From Bacteroidales bacterium (GTDB taxonomy: Bacteria; Bacteroidota; Bacteroidia; Bacteroidales; UBA932): 64,000 nucleotides of DNA. The stretch covers positions 1,166,178-1,230,177 of the forward strand of contig JALCKZ010000001.1 of NCBI GenBank assembly GCA_022647615.1. The letters run 5' to 3'. Both the position numbers and the translations under genes were made by a program. This document shows positions 18,570-27,212 of this stretch, piece after piece. Within the stretch, counting starts at the first letter, position 1, and every line of letters begins with the position of its first letter. A model generated the notes under the pieces. The model was not told the origin of the DNA. It made no database searches and was given only the letters and a program-made list of their open reading frames with translations.

Positions 18570-18653
18570 TTTGCAAGCCTTGCAAATCTCTGAGGCGGGG
18601 TGATTCATAGTGTATTTTTGTAATATAATTTTACAAAGATATACTATGAAAAA
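18570..18653 (+). repeat. Direct repeat (right copy): palindrome plus lipoprotein promoter
   Basis: Counterpart of 13790-13872. It holds the 17-bp palindrome TTTGCAAGCCTTGCAAA (18570-18586), then a TATTTTTG -7-like box and the ATG of the intact lipoprotein gene at 18646. Because this copy has a complete downstream gene, it is probably the parent arrangement. Confidence 0.7.
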
Positions 18654-19263
18654 ACTGATAATCTGTTCTATCTTAGCAATTTGCGCTGTCGTAATTTCAT
18701 GCGGCAATAATGCGCAGTCTTATAATAATGATGCAAGTGCGGATTCTACTGCGGTGATAATGCCGGAAGCTGTTGATACAACTATCGTGACTACAAGCGG
18801 TTACCAAACATTTTCAGAGGCTGGATTCGAAATAAAATGTCCGGCAAAATTGGAGATTAATTATCATCTTATTGCGAGTGCAAGAAATGCTGGTAGTGAC
18901 CCGCTTGCGTACATTGGAGTGACGGATAAAGAAGATCCTGATAAAGGCTGTATTTATAATATAAACATCACTGATTGTAATGAATCTGACGGGTATAGGC
19001 AGGCAAATAAAAGTGTGAGAAAAAAGTTTGAGCAGGGTACTCTTGATGAATACGCTTCTAAGCTTAAAGAAGATGGGATTAAATATGATTATGTGACTTT
19101 TTGTGGGGAAAGGGCTCTTTTATATTCATTTGAACCGATGGAACTTCCCACAAAAGCCGTTTTCTTTTATAGGGATGGGCACGGCTATCTTTTACAAGTA
19201 GCTACGCGACAAGATTTGGGAAACAAGTTTAAATCTTTTATGCAATCGTTTGAATTTCTTTAG
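18646..19263 (+). CDS. Small secreted lipoprotein of unknown function
   Basis: 205 residues from ATG 18646. An upstream in-frame start at 18610 would put extra residues before a typical lipoprotein signal, so 18646 is preferred. The signal is MKKLIICSILAICAVVISCG with the lipobox cysteine near residue 19. The mature part contains GYQTFSEAGFEIKCPA and ends VFFYRDGHGYLLQVATRQDL, with similar stretches in the next gene. A paralogue (frameshifted) lies 11 bases downstream and a deleted copy at 13865. Envelope location is clear; function is unknown. Confidence 0.75.
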   Translation: MKKLIICSILAICAVVISCGNNAQSYNNDASADSTAVIMPEAVDTTIVTTSGYQTFSEAGFEIKCPAKLEINYHLIASARNAGSDPLAYIGVTDKEDPDKGCIYNINITDCNESDGYRQANKSVRKKFEQGTLDEYASKLKEDGIKYDYVTFCGERALLYSFEPMELPTKAVFFYRDGHGYLLQVATRQDLGNKFKSFMQSFEFL

Positions 19264-19274
19264 AATTTAATACT

Positions 19275-19858
19275 ATGAAAAAACTGATAATCTATTCTAT
19301 TTTAGCTGTTTGCACTGTTGCACTTTCTTGTGGCAATTATAATTTCGGTAATCAACAAAATGATAAAGTTGACAATTCCAAGTTGAGTTATCAGACCTTT
19401 AAAGATGCCGGGTTTAGGGTTAAGTGTCCTGCTGCGTTGAGCGTTAATAAAAAATTCTTGGAGATGGCTCATGGCAGAATGGTGATGTAAATATGGCATT
19501 CTCTTATGTTGGTGCTACAAATAAGAATGATGCTGAAAAAGCTTGCATATATCACATTAGTATTTCTGACTGGACAAAGGATAGTGAGTACAAGGCACTT
19601 AGTCACGCGGAGCAGCAACAACTTGATAAGGAGGATCTTGACGGTTATGCTGAAGATCTTGCAAAAGGTGGTGTTGCACATGATTTCACAACTTTCTGCG
19701 GGGCAAGGGCTGTTGAATATACAACCAAACAGGATGGTGTTCCAATGGTTGCAATTTTCTTTTATAAGAACGGTAAAGCATATCAGCTTCAAGTCAGTTC
19801 ACGTCACAATCTGCTGAATAAGTATGAGTCTCTTGTTCAATCGTTTGAGTTGCTGTAA
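19275..19858 (+). pseudogene. Paralogous small lipoprotein, frameshifted
   Basis: Starts with the lipoprotein signal MKKLIIYSILAVCTVALSCG and continues SYQTFKDAGFRVKCPAAL. The frame breaks at about 19465-19475. The rest (QNGDVNMAFSYVGATNK onward, to 19858) reads in another frame and aligns along its length with the neighbour at 18646. A single-base change in EMAHG/QNGDVN would restore one protein of about 194 residues. Probably inactivated. Confidence 0.75.
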
Positions 19859-19936
19859 AAATTTAAAAATGTGTTGCACTTAAAATGATGCAATTCGTAT
19901 ATGTTCTTGATAATCAAATTAAAGTAATATAATATA

Positions 19937-20322
19937 ATGTTTGCAAATACATGGAATAATGTTGTCACCTGGTTTAAGGATAGGTCTGAAAGGGCAAAGC
20001 TGATTAGTAGTTTTAATGATGCCGCAAGGCGCTCTTTTATAACCGGTGATTCTCCTACTTTATTGAAAGCCAAAATATCCAAGAGGAGAACCATCATACA
20101 AGCACCATTTTTCTAAATTGTTTAGCGGATTTAGGATTGTGGCTTTTTCAGGTCGGCAATTGGATAGAGGTGAAATACAAGCAATAGGTGATACAATTTT
20201 ATCTGATGATACGCTAGTAAGAAGATTGGTTGTGCTGGGATGGGATACACTTGAGGTCAGGGGATAAGGGCTATTATGGTTTGCGGTGGCAGCTGAAGGA
20301 ATATATGTTGCTGGGCAACTAA
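19937..20322 (+). pseudogene. Frameshifted small gene, unknown family
   Basis: An ATG at 19937 begins MFANTWNNVVTWFKDRSERA and runs about 50 codons. A +1 shift at about 20085 continues GEPSYKHHFSKLFSGFRIVA to a stop at 20266. Another shift within a G4 run (20260-20263) gives DKGYYGLRWQLKEYMLLGN, ending at TAA 20322. The three pieces read as one protein of about 128 residues with two indels. No function assigned. Confidence 0.6.
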
Positions 20323-20377
20323 ATGCTGCTCTCTATTTTTCAGATAACTTATAATTCTATTAAAACGCTTATTTACA

Positions 20378-20755
20378 ATGATTAAGATACTTTTTAAAAA
20401 TGTGTGGTTCTGGATTGCGATAGCAGAATTCATAGCTATCGTGATGATAATAATAATTCTTTTTTCCTCCCGACAGTCTAAACCTTCTAAAAAACAGATG
20501 ATTAGAGATAAAGTGATGAAAGAGGGAGATGTGGATTTTGGACAAACTATAAAGACAGCATTTGATGTTAAGAAGGCGCAGGCACTTTATGACGTGCTAA
20601 AAAAGAGATGCCATCCTGATATCTTCTCTCCTGATGCTGAGAAGGTTGCCATTGCTGATGATTTGTTCCAGGAGATTACAAAGAATAAGAATAATTATAA
20701 GAAACTGCTGGAACTTAAGGAGATAGCTAAAGAAAAACTAAATATTAACTTTTAA
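20378..20755 (+). CDS. Membrane-anchored J-domain-like protein
   Basis: 125 residues. One N-terminal membrane segment (about residues 9-29, WFWIAIAEFIAIVMIIIILF) is followed by a soluble domain. KKAQALYDVLKKRCHPDIFS contains the HPD tripeptide of J domains between two helices, which is the site that stimulates DnaK ATPase. The J domain would face the cytoplasm. Two small membrane proteins follow. Partner and role are unknown. Confidence 0.65.
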   Translation: MIKILFKNVWFWIAIAEFIAIVMIIIILFSSRQSKPSKKQMIRDKVMKEGDVDFGQTIKTAFDVKKAQALYDVLKKRCHPDIFSPDAEKVAIADDLFQEITKNKNNYKKLLELKEIAKEKLNINF

Positions 20756-20767
20756 AAAATTTAAATT

Positions 20768-20968
20768 ATGGATGCTGGTGCTTTGATTGCACAACTTATT
20801 GGGTGGATTATTATTTGTTCACTAGTTGCGCTTATTGGAAAAAACAGAAAGATTGGCTACGGTATGAGTCTGATAGCCTGTATGTTTCTTTCCCCAATTA
20901 TTGGGTTGATTATTATCCTTTGTTCTAAAAAGAAGGATGAGGCTAATTACATTGACGCAAATAAATAA
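20768..20968 (+). CDS. Small two-pass membrane protein
   Basis: 66 residues with two hydrophobic segments (about 5-24 and 30-52) and a charged tail (SKKKDEANYIDANK). It starts 12 bases after the J-domain-like gene, so probably the same transcript. No family recognised. Confidence 0.6.
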   Translation: MDAGALIAQLIGWIIICSLVALIGKNRKIGYGMSLIACMFLSPIIGLIIILCSKKKDEANYIDANK

Positions 20969-21055
20969 TTATCAATCAATGGCTGTTAAAGATTCCGCTA
21001 TTGTCGGCTTTATTAGTTATCTGATTTATTTAATTGATTTAAAATCTATTTTGAT

Positions 21056-21274
21056 ATGAAAACTTGTGGATATATTGCTATTGTTGTTGGTTGCTTAGAG
21101 TTTATCGTTTTTATCTGTGAACTTATTGCTTCCGGGCAAGGTGAGGTTCCTGGATATGCTTTTACTCAGTCATTAACAGGAACTTTTGTGTTCCTTGGTG
21201 TTGGATTGTTGCTGCTGCATTTGGCTAAGAGGAAGGAAAAAGAAAAGCAGCAGTTCCATGATTGGAACAAATAA
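21056..21274 (+). CDS. Small two-pass membrane protein
   Basis: 72 residues with hydrophobic segments at about 5-26 and 43-60 and a lysine/glutamate-rich C-terminus. An ATG at 21056 follows an AT-rich leader. No known domain. It ends before a structured repeat and a strong terminator-like hairpin. Confidence 0.6.
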   Translation: MKTCGYIAIVVGCLEFIVFICELIASGQGEVPGYAFTQSLTGTFVFLGVGLLLLHLAKRKEKEKQQFHDWNK

Positions 21275-21303
21275 TAACACAGCCCGCTTTGCGTGCTGTG
21301 AAG

Positions 21304-21383
21304 CAATGCGCCACAAAGCAGCGCATTGCATAGTGGTTTAACGCGCTGTCGCGCGAGGAGACACGCTCCCTACGGTCGCGGGC
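21304..21383. repeat. Structured intergenic repeat, copy 1
   Basis: A hairpin (CAATGCGC 21304-21311 with GCGCATTG 21321-21328) precedes 51 bases (21333-21383) that recur almost unchanged at 27337-27387. The 51 bases contain a second hairpin, CGCGC-TGTC-GCGCG, and end CTCCCTACGGTCGCGGGC. It lies between genes and codes for nothing convincing. Looks like a REP-type or structured-RNA element. Confidence 0.7.
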
Positions 21384-21421
21384 AAAAAAAATAACAGGCA
21401 TTTTGTGCCTGTTATTTTTTT
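21384..21421. terminator. Bidirectional terminator-like hairpin
   Basis: A-run plus AATAACAGGCA, loop TTTTG, then TGCCTGTTATT plus a T-run. The perfect stem with A and T flanks can work in both directions, serving the + strand membrane-protein genes and possibly the minus-strand DUF296 gene. Confidence 0.8.
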
Positions 21422-21595
21422 GCCTTGAGTTACCATCGCTTTCCGTGACTTGCCTTGCGTTTTCATAGCCTATAAAAACTTTAATTGCTTGATAATGACG
21501 ACTATGCAACGTTGCGCTGCACCAAAACAAGCACAACGTAAGCTTGCAACATGCAGACGATGTGATGATTAACATTTTTAAAGGCTATGGAACCC

Positions 21596-22063
21596 TCAAA
21601 AATCAAAAACATTCAGCCCTATTTTGGAATCTTTTACGCGCGGTAGGGTGAGGGAGTAGTTGGTGACAATGAATTCTCCGGCGCCGTTGAGGGTGGCTTT
21701 TAGCAGGTGGCCGGCAATGGCGGTGTAGTCTTCACGGCCAAAGGTGGCGTGAAGGTGCAGATAGACATCACCATTCATTAGGGAGATGTTGCCGGTGAGG
21801 TTTGCTATCTCCATTTGCTCATCAAAAGTTTTGTCTACGTATTGTTTTGTAGAAGGGTTGAAGAAGCGGAGCGTGGCGCTTTTAACTGCCCCAATGCCAA
21901 TGATTTGTCCGCCTTTGATTTTTTTGTCTTTGCAGAATTGCGTTAGGACGTTTACAATTTCTTCATGATTTTTGATGCTGACTGCATATCTTTTTGTCTC
22001 GTTCATTCCGTATAAGTAGAAAGGTGAGAGATTTTTGCAGGTGTATGGTTTGTCTGTTAGCAT
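21596..22063 (-). CDS. DUF296 (PPC domain) protein
   Basis: Up to 155 residues; a start at 22006 (MNETKRYAVSIKNHEE) fits the family better and gives 136. The PPC/DUF296 features are RYAVSIKNHEEIVNVLTQF, GQIIGIGAVKSATLRFF, and the histidine motif YLHLHATFGRED followed by GHLLKATLNGAGEFIV. The family forms trimers with a histidine metal site; bacterial members are of uncertain function, and some bind DNA. A deleted duplicate lies at 18361-18563. Confidence 0.85.
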   Translation of the reverse strand: MLTDKPYTCKNLSPFYLYGMNETKRYAVSIKNHEEIVNVLTQFCKDKKIKGGQIIGIGAVKSATLRFFNPSTKQYVDKTFDEQMEIANLTGNISLMNGDVYLHLHATFGREDYTAIAGHLLKATLNGAGEFIVTNYSLTLPRVKDSKIGLNVFDF

Positions 22064-22169
22064 TGTGTATGATTTTTACAAAGATAAGAATTTGTGTTTC
22101 TTAGTGTTGGAGTGTTGCCGCTGCATCCTGCCCAGTGATGTGGATAAAAGCGTGCTATATCAGCATTTA

Positions 22170-22215
22170 TATCCGGATAAAAGTGCGATAACACATTATT
22201 TTTATCCGGATAAAA
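22170..22215. promoter_or_regulatory. Two operator-like palindromes upstream of the AAA ATPase gene
   Basis: TATCCGGATA (22170-22179) and TTTTATCCGGATAAAA (22200-22215) share the core and are about 33 bases apart, roughly three helical turns. A related half-site (GTGGATAAAAG) lies near 22139. The second palindrome covers the -33 region of the promoter whose -7 box is at 22239, so a repressor bound there could block it. Confidence 0.6.
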
Positions 22216-22238
22216 GTGTGGATAACGATGAAAAGTTA

Positions 22239-22246
22239 TATCTTTG
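22239..22246 (+). promoter_or_regulatory. -7 box TATCTTTG for the AAA ATPase gene
   Basis: Exact TAnnTTTG match 24 bases before ATG 22271. The -33 element is replaced by the palindrome at 22200-22215. Confidence 0.6.
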
Positions 22247-22270
22247 CGTTAATTATTAACACTTTATGCT

Positions 22271-23560
22271 ATGAAAAGAGATAAAATGCAAGATTTGATA
22301 GCCTGGAAAGGGAACAAAAACAGGAAACCTCTTATTGTGCGCGGTGCCAGACAAGTTGGGAAGACATGGATTGTAAAAGAGTTTGGTCGCACTCAGTATC
22401 AGAACATGGCATACGTGAATTTTGAGAATGCTCCTGAGCTTGCAAATCTGTTTAAACAAGATTTAAATCCTAAAAGGATAATTTCCGCCTTGAGTACGTA
22501 TCTGGGAATTAACATTAATTCTAATAATACTCTTATCTTTTTTGACGAGATTCAATCCGTTGAAGGAGGCCTTGCATCATTAAAATATTTTTGTGAAGAT
22601 GCCCCTGAATATCACGTTATTGCTGCTGGTTCTCTCTTAGGCATAGCGTTGCACTCAGGTACATCATTCCCTGTCGGGAAGGTAGATTTTATTGATATTA
22701 AGCCGCTTACATTTTTTGAATTTTTAAATGCGGTTGGACAAGAGAGTTACGTAAGTGCAATATTGAGTAGAGATTGGGAGACTGTTTCAATTTTACATAG
22801 TCGTTTATGTGACTTGCTGAAAGTGTATTTTTTTGTTGGTGGAATGCCGGAAGCCGTTCAAACTTATGTAGATACAAAGGATCTTTCAAAAGTGGAGCAT
22901 GTCCATCAAAATATTTTGTACTCATATCAGGCAGATTTTTCAAAGCATGCACCATTTGAAATTATTCCACGGCTTAACTTGGTTTGGAACAGTATTCCTG
23001 CACAACTTGGAAAAGAAAATAAAAAATTTGTTTACGGAATTATTCGCCAAGGTGCTCGCGCAAAAGATTATGAAATGGCAATTTATTGGCTTTTAGATTG
23101 CGGTCTTCTTTCAAAATGCTGTAGAGTTTCAAAGCCTTCAATTCCTCTAAAGGCTTATGAAAATTTTTCCGTTTTTAAATTGTTTTTGGTTGATATCGGA
23201 CTGCTGTCAACGCTCTCTCATTTGGATAGTAAAATTATGATTGATGGTGATTCCGTTTTTACGGAGTTTAAAGGCGCAATGACGGAACAATTTGTTATGC
23301 AAGAACTTATGGTTGCTCATCACGACAGCACTTATTATTGGACCAATGAAAAAAGTACAGCTGAAATTGATTTTCTCGTTCAAGGCAATGCAGATGTTTT
23401 CCCAATAGAGGCAAAGGCTGGCATTAACGTGCACGCAAAAAGTTTCAAAATGTTTTGTGAAAAATATAAAGTAAAAAATGCATATAGATTCTCTCTGCTG
23501 CAGTACAAAGAACAAGATTGGATGACTAACGTTCCTTTGTATGCTGCTGGAATAATTTAA
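22271..23560 (+). CDS. AAA_14/DUF4143 family ATPase
   Basis: 429 residues. Walker A is GARQVGKT (25-32); Walker B is IFFDEIQ, with D92 and E93. The middle contains AAGSLLGIALHS and LTFFEFL, hallmarks of this family. The C-terminal DUF4143 part has AEIDFLV...PIEAKAG, which resembles a PD-(D/E)xK nuclease core. Such ATPases are common in Bacteroidales; their cell role is unsettled. A palindrome pair upstream suggests regulation. Confidence 0.88.
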   Translation: MKRDKMQDLIAWKGNKNRKPLIVRGARQVGKTWIVKEFGRTQYQNMAYVNFENAPELANLFKQDLNPKRIISALSTYLGININSNNTLIFFDEIQSVEGGLASLKYFCEDAPEYHVIAAGSLLGIALHSGTSFPVGKVDFIDIKPLTFFEFLNAVGQESYVSAILSRDWETVSILHSRLCDLLKVYFFVGGMPEAVQTYVDTKDLSKVEHVHQNILYSYQADFSKHAPFEIIPRLNLVWNSIPAQLGKENKKFVYGIIRQGARAKDYEMAIYWLLDCGLLSKCCRVSKPSIPLKAYENFSVFKLFLVDIGLLSTLSHLDSKIMIDGDSVFTEFKGAMTEQFVMQELMVAHHDSTYYWTNEKSTAEIDFLVQGNADVFPIEAKAGINVHAKSFKMFCEKYKVKNAYRFSLLQYKEQDWMTNVPLYAAGII

Positions 23561-23765
23561 TGTGTAGCAATGGGAAAAGTCCGGGAGGGGTTGAAGAATC
23601 TGAGCGTTGCTTTTCTCTCTGCTGAGGACTTGCTGTTTTGTCATTTTTATCACGTTTAACTAAATTTGCGCAGTTTATTTTGTAAATATTTAAAATTCAT
23701 TCATTTCCTTGGTTTATGGCAGTGGGAAGACAAACTGCAGTATACGGAGAATAAAAAGGCATAAA

Positions 23766-25103
23766 ATGATTTATCGCGACAGAAAATTTTTCAGATTTAT
23801 TCTGGATGAGCGCCATAGCTTTGCCGGCAATTTGCGTGGTTTGGCAGGTGTGTCTAATATTTTAATCTTGCTCTTATTCTTGTGCGCGGCTGTTTCATGC
23901 AGCAAGAGCAGCAAGGATGAAGGCTGCAGTCTCCCTTTAGAATATACTTATTTTGAGCAAGTTACCGCGCAGCGCACTATTACAAAGCAGCAGTTTGCGG
24001 ACATGATTGCGCCGTATGTTAAGAATTACGGTATTTCTTCCAGTACTGTTTCCGGTTATTTGAATGATGTGCACGTTGCTGCAATTACCTATAAGACAAA
24101 GGGTGTGGATGGCAAGGAGGTTACGGCTTCCGGAGTTGTTGCGTATCCTGCTGGGACAAAAAGTTATGATCATTTGGTGAGCATTCAGCACGGAACTTTG
24201 GATATTGATGAAGCTCCTTCTACTCAGAATTTTGAGTATGAGCTTGCTCCGGTGCTTATGGGACATGTGGTGGTTATGGCTGATTATCTGGGATATGGGG
24301 CAAGCAAGACTGCTGATTTGCAGCATCCTTATTTGCATATTAAGTCTACCGGGATTGTTTGCGCGGATATGATTGAGGCAGCAAGGGAATACTTAAAATC
24401 TGTCGGGATAAAAGAGAATTCTACTGATTTGCAATTGATTGGATATTCGCAGGGAGGTACTTCTACGGTTGCCCTTTTGATGGAGCTGGAGAGCAGAGGA
24501 GTAGGGGCGAGAGTCAAAGCGGCGCATGCCGGCGGCGGCGTGTACGATATGGAAGCAACTTGGCAATACTTTATGTCTCAGGCTGGTACGTCGTATGCTC
24601 ACATGGGGTATATTCCTTTTTTAATCAGAGGAATTTGCTACGGGGAGCAGCTGACCTTGGATGATTCTAAAGTTTATGCTCAGCGAATGATTTCACAAGG
24701 GCTTGTTAATATCTTTTCTACCAAGCAGTTATCTGAATGGCACTCATTGCTTGGCACTGATATTACAAAAGTTTTGAATGCAGATGCTTTTGCTTATCCG
24801 ACGTTCAACGGCAACACAGAATTTTTAAAACTATATCAGGCATTCAAGAAAAATTCTCTAATCAACTACCCCGTATCACAAACTGCTTTTTATGTATATC
24901 ACACTAGAACAGATGATTACGTTCCTTATATAAATGCAACTTCCGCCGTTTCACATTGGCCAACCGCACACTATGTTGAGCTGACTTCTACCGGTCATTT
25001 CAATGGCGGCGTGGAGTTTTATTTGAGATACATGGGTTTGTGGAATCTGATTTCCAATGACTCTCCCGCTTTTGCAGCAAAGATGAAGGAGCCGATTAAT
25101 TAA
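23766..25103 (+). CDS. Secreted lipase-like alpha/beta-hydrolase lipoprotein
   Basis: 445 residues from ATG 23766. An in-frame TTG at 23709 is less likely. The hydrophobic stretch ILILLLFLCAAVSC ends in a lipobox cysteine, so it is a lipoprotein with an unusually long N-region. The hydrolase fold shows the nucleophile elbow GYSQGG, HGTLD earlier and a late histidine in STGHFNGG. It resembles the secretory lipase/esterase family. The substrate is unknown. Confidence 0.78.
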   Translation: MIYRDRKFFRFILDERHSFAGNLRGLAGVSNILILLLFLCAAVSCSKSSKDEGCSLPLEYTYFEQVTAQRTITKQQFADMIAPYVKNYGISSSTVSGYLNDVHVAAITYKTKGVDGKEVTASGVVAYPAGTKSYDHLVSIQHGTLDIDEAPSTQNFEYELAPVLMGHVVVMADYLGYGASKTADLQHPYLHIKSTGIVCADMIEAAREYLKSVGIKENSTDLQLIGYSQGGTSTVALLMELESRGVGARVKAAHAGGGVYDMEATWQYFMSQAGTSYAHMGYIPFLIRGICYGEQLTLDDSKVYAQRMISQGLVNIFSTKQLSEWHSLLGTDITKVLNADAFAYPTFNGNTEFLKLYQAFKKNSLINYPVSQTAFYVYHTRTDDYVPYINATSAVSHWPTAHYVELTSTGHFNGGVEFYLRYMGLWNLISNDSPAFAAKMKEPIN

Positions 25104-25153
25104 ATTGCAATAAGTCAAGACGTTTTTCAAAATCCAGCCTGCGTTTATTTTTA

Positions 25154-25161
25154 TAAATTTG
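25154..25161 (+). promoter_or_regulatory. -7 box TAAATTTG just before the methyltransferase gene
   Basis: Exact TAnnTTTG ending 8 bases before ATG 25170, so the transcript would have an almost absent 5' leader. No TTTG at -33. Confidence 0.5.
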
Positions 25162-25169
25162 TACCCGTT

Positions 25170-26411
25170 ATGAAAATCTCTGATAATCTTAAGAAAGCAT
25201 ACGGGCATGATGTAAAGATGAGGGCAATTGATGCGCAGCGCAAAGCGGCGGAAATTGCCTATGGGCCTGTCACGTTTGAAGTTGCACATATTATGTTGAA
25301 GCGCGGCATTTTTGACATGCTCGCAAAAGCTTCCAGCGGTGCGGCAGCTGATTCTAAAAAATCTTCTGAATGTGCTGTCTCGGCAAGTGAGAAAGTTTCT
25401 TCCGCTGCTGCGTTAAAGATTCATAAAGGATTAACCCTTAGTGAGATATGCGCAAAGACAGGTTTTAGCAGGTATGCTGCAAAGGTGCTGATGGAGTCTG
25501 CCCTAACAACGGGAACAGTCTATCGGGATGACAAAAAATATTTCCTCTCCAAGATTGGTTGGTTTCTGCTGAATGAAGAGCGCAACAAGATTGACATTGC
25601 GTTTAATCACGACGTTAATTATGAGGGGTGGTTTAATTTGGAGAAGGCGCTTGATGAGGGGAAACCTGCTGGCTTAAAGCATTTTGGAAGCTGGCCTACA
25701 ATTTATGAGGGACTGTCCAAGCTCCCGACAGATGTTCAAAAGAGCTGGTTTGATTTTGATCATTATTATTCTGATAATTCTTTTGATGAGGCGCTGGATA
25801 TTATTTTTGACGGCAGTGTAAATACCGGTGGTTCAGCATCTTGCGATAATAAATCTTTTACTGGTAAGAGACAGGTTGCTAAAAAACTTTTGGATGTTGG
25901 AGGCAACACGGGGCTTTTTGCATTGCAGTGCGTGAAGAAGAATCCCGCTGTGAATGTGACTGTTGTAGACCTTCCGCAACAGCTGGAGATGATGAAGAAA
26001 AATATTCGCGGCAAAAAAGGAGCGGAAAGAATTGACGGCTTTGGCGGAAATCTTTTGGACAAATCATTTAAACTCCCTGTAGGCTACGATGTTATATGGA
26101 TGAGCCAATTCCTGGATTGTTTTTCAGAGGCGCAGGTGATTTCTATTCTTAAACGTGCGGCGGCTGCAATGAGCAAGAAAACAAGGCTTTACATAATGGA
26201 AACTATTTGGGACAGGCAGCAGTTTGAAACAACAGCGTTCTGCCTGACGCAGATAAGTCTCTATTTTACAGCGCTTGCCAACGGCAACAGCAAAATGTTC
26301 AACGCAGAGGATTTAACTCGTTTGATTGAAACGGCGGGACTAAAAATTGAAAAAGAGGTGGACGGAATCGGACCGGGCAAGCATTCCATCGTAATCTGCA
26401 AAAAGGCCTAA
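25170..26411 (+). CDS. SAM-dependent methyltransferase
   Basis: 413 residues. An N-terminal winged-helix-like region (LSEICAKTGFSRYAAKVLMES) is typical of small-molecule O-methyltransferases. The catalytic domain has the SAM motif LLDVGGNTGLFALQ and the acidic loop VTVVDLPQQL, then GYDVIWMSQFLDCFS. A low-complexity Ala/Ser insertion lies at about residues 55-85. Acceptor unknown. It is a lone gene on its own promoter. Confidence 0.82.
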   Translation: MKISDNLKKAYGHDVKMRAIDAQRKAAEIAYGPVTFEVAHIMLKRGIFDMLAKASSGAAADSKKSSECAVSASEKVSSAAALKIHKGLTLSEICAKTGFSRYAAKVLMESALTTGTVYRDDKKYFLSKIGWFLLNEERNKIDIAFNHDVNYEGWFNLEKALDEGKPAGLKHFGSWPTIYEGLSKLPTDVQKSWFDFDHYYSDNSFDEALDIIFDGSVNTGGSASCDNKSFTGKRQVAKKLLDVGGNTGLFALQCVKKNPAVNVTVVDLPQQLEMMKKNIRGKKGAERIDGFGGNLLDKSFKLPVGYDVIWMSQFLDCFSEAQVISILKRAAAAMSKKTRLYIMETIWDRQQFETTAFCLTQISLYFTALANGNSKMFNAEDLTRLIETAGLKIEKEVDGIGPGKHSIVICKKA

Positions 26412-26470
26412 AATATTGATATATAGAACACTAGATTGACCTCTTGCCGCAGTATAATTTGTGCATGTCT

Positions 26471-26950
26471 TTAGATAGACCTCTTGCCGCAAACTTTTGT
26501 GATATCCATGCGGAAAACGCAAGTGTGAGGCGCCATCTTCTGCTCATAAGGAACACTTTGAGGAAGGACATCCGGACAATATTTTTCCAGTATCAGACGA
26601 AGTGCTTTATGCACCTCTTCCTCAGGTAAATCCATTTGAATAGTTCCCTCTACAATCACATCATCAAATGCCATTGTAAATCTTCTCTGCACTCTCTCTG
26701 TCTTGCCTACAACGGTGAAAGACACCTTGTTGCATGCGCGCATCAATTCATACTTGCGTCCCTTTGGAGCGCCGTGAAAGTATATTTTATCCTCTCCGTC
26801 CCATGCGTAATTCATCCCAACACCATAAGCACCAGTATCTTCCGCGCGCATAGATAGCACGCCGTATTCACCTTCTGTAAGTATTTTTCTGGCATCTGCC
26901 TCCGGCATAGCCTTCTCTTGTCTTCTTAAACCTGTAGTATCGTATTTCAT
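26471..26950 (-). CDS. Nim-type pyridoxamine-phosphate-oxidase-fold flavoprotein
   Basis: 159 residues from ATG 26950; a start at 26959 adds three residues. LTEGEYGVLSMR, the YFHGAPKGRKYELMRA block and the late PHTCVFRMDI strand are typical of the split-barrel FMN-binding family that includes nitroimidazole-resistance NimA proteins. Some members reduce 5-nitroimidazoles; many act on other substrates. On the minus strand a TAACTTTG box ends only a few bases before the start. Confidence 0.82.
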   Translation of the reverse strand: MKYDTTGLRRQEKAMPEADARKILTEGEYGVLSMRAEDTGAYGVGMNYAWDGEDKIYFHGAPKGRKYELMRACNKVSFTVVGKTERVQRRFTMAFDDVIVEGTIQMDLPEEEVHKALRLILEKYCPDVLPQSVPYEQKMAPHTCVFRMDITKVCGKRSI

Positions 26951-27212
26951 ATAATGCAAAGTTACAAAAACAAAGACTATGTGAAAACTCAGTGCGTGTT
27001 AACTATGAGCCATGTTGGGAAGCGTACAATTAGTTTTGTCTATAAAATTATGGCGTTGGTGATGAATTTGCGGCAAAACGTGGCTTTTAAGCAGTGGGGA
27101 GCATTTTTTGGCAGAAGCTTTGCAAAAGATACAAGTGAAATTTGCTCGTCCCTTAGGTAAGGACCGGCGTCAAAAATTTCATAGGTTTAATAAGTTGTTT
27201 TGTTTTGAAAAG

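Noticed and set aside
22035..22259. Open frame of 74 codons upstream of the AAA ATPase
   Set aside because: It overlaps the promoter and palindromes, and its repeated YPDKS peptides come from the operator repeats.
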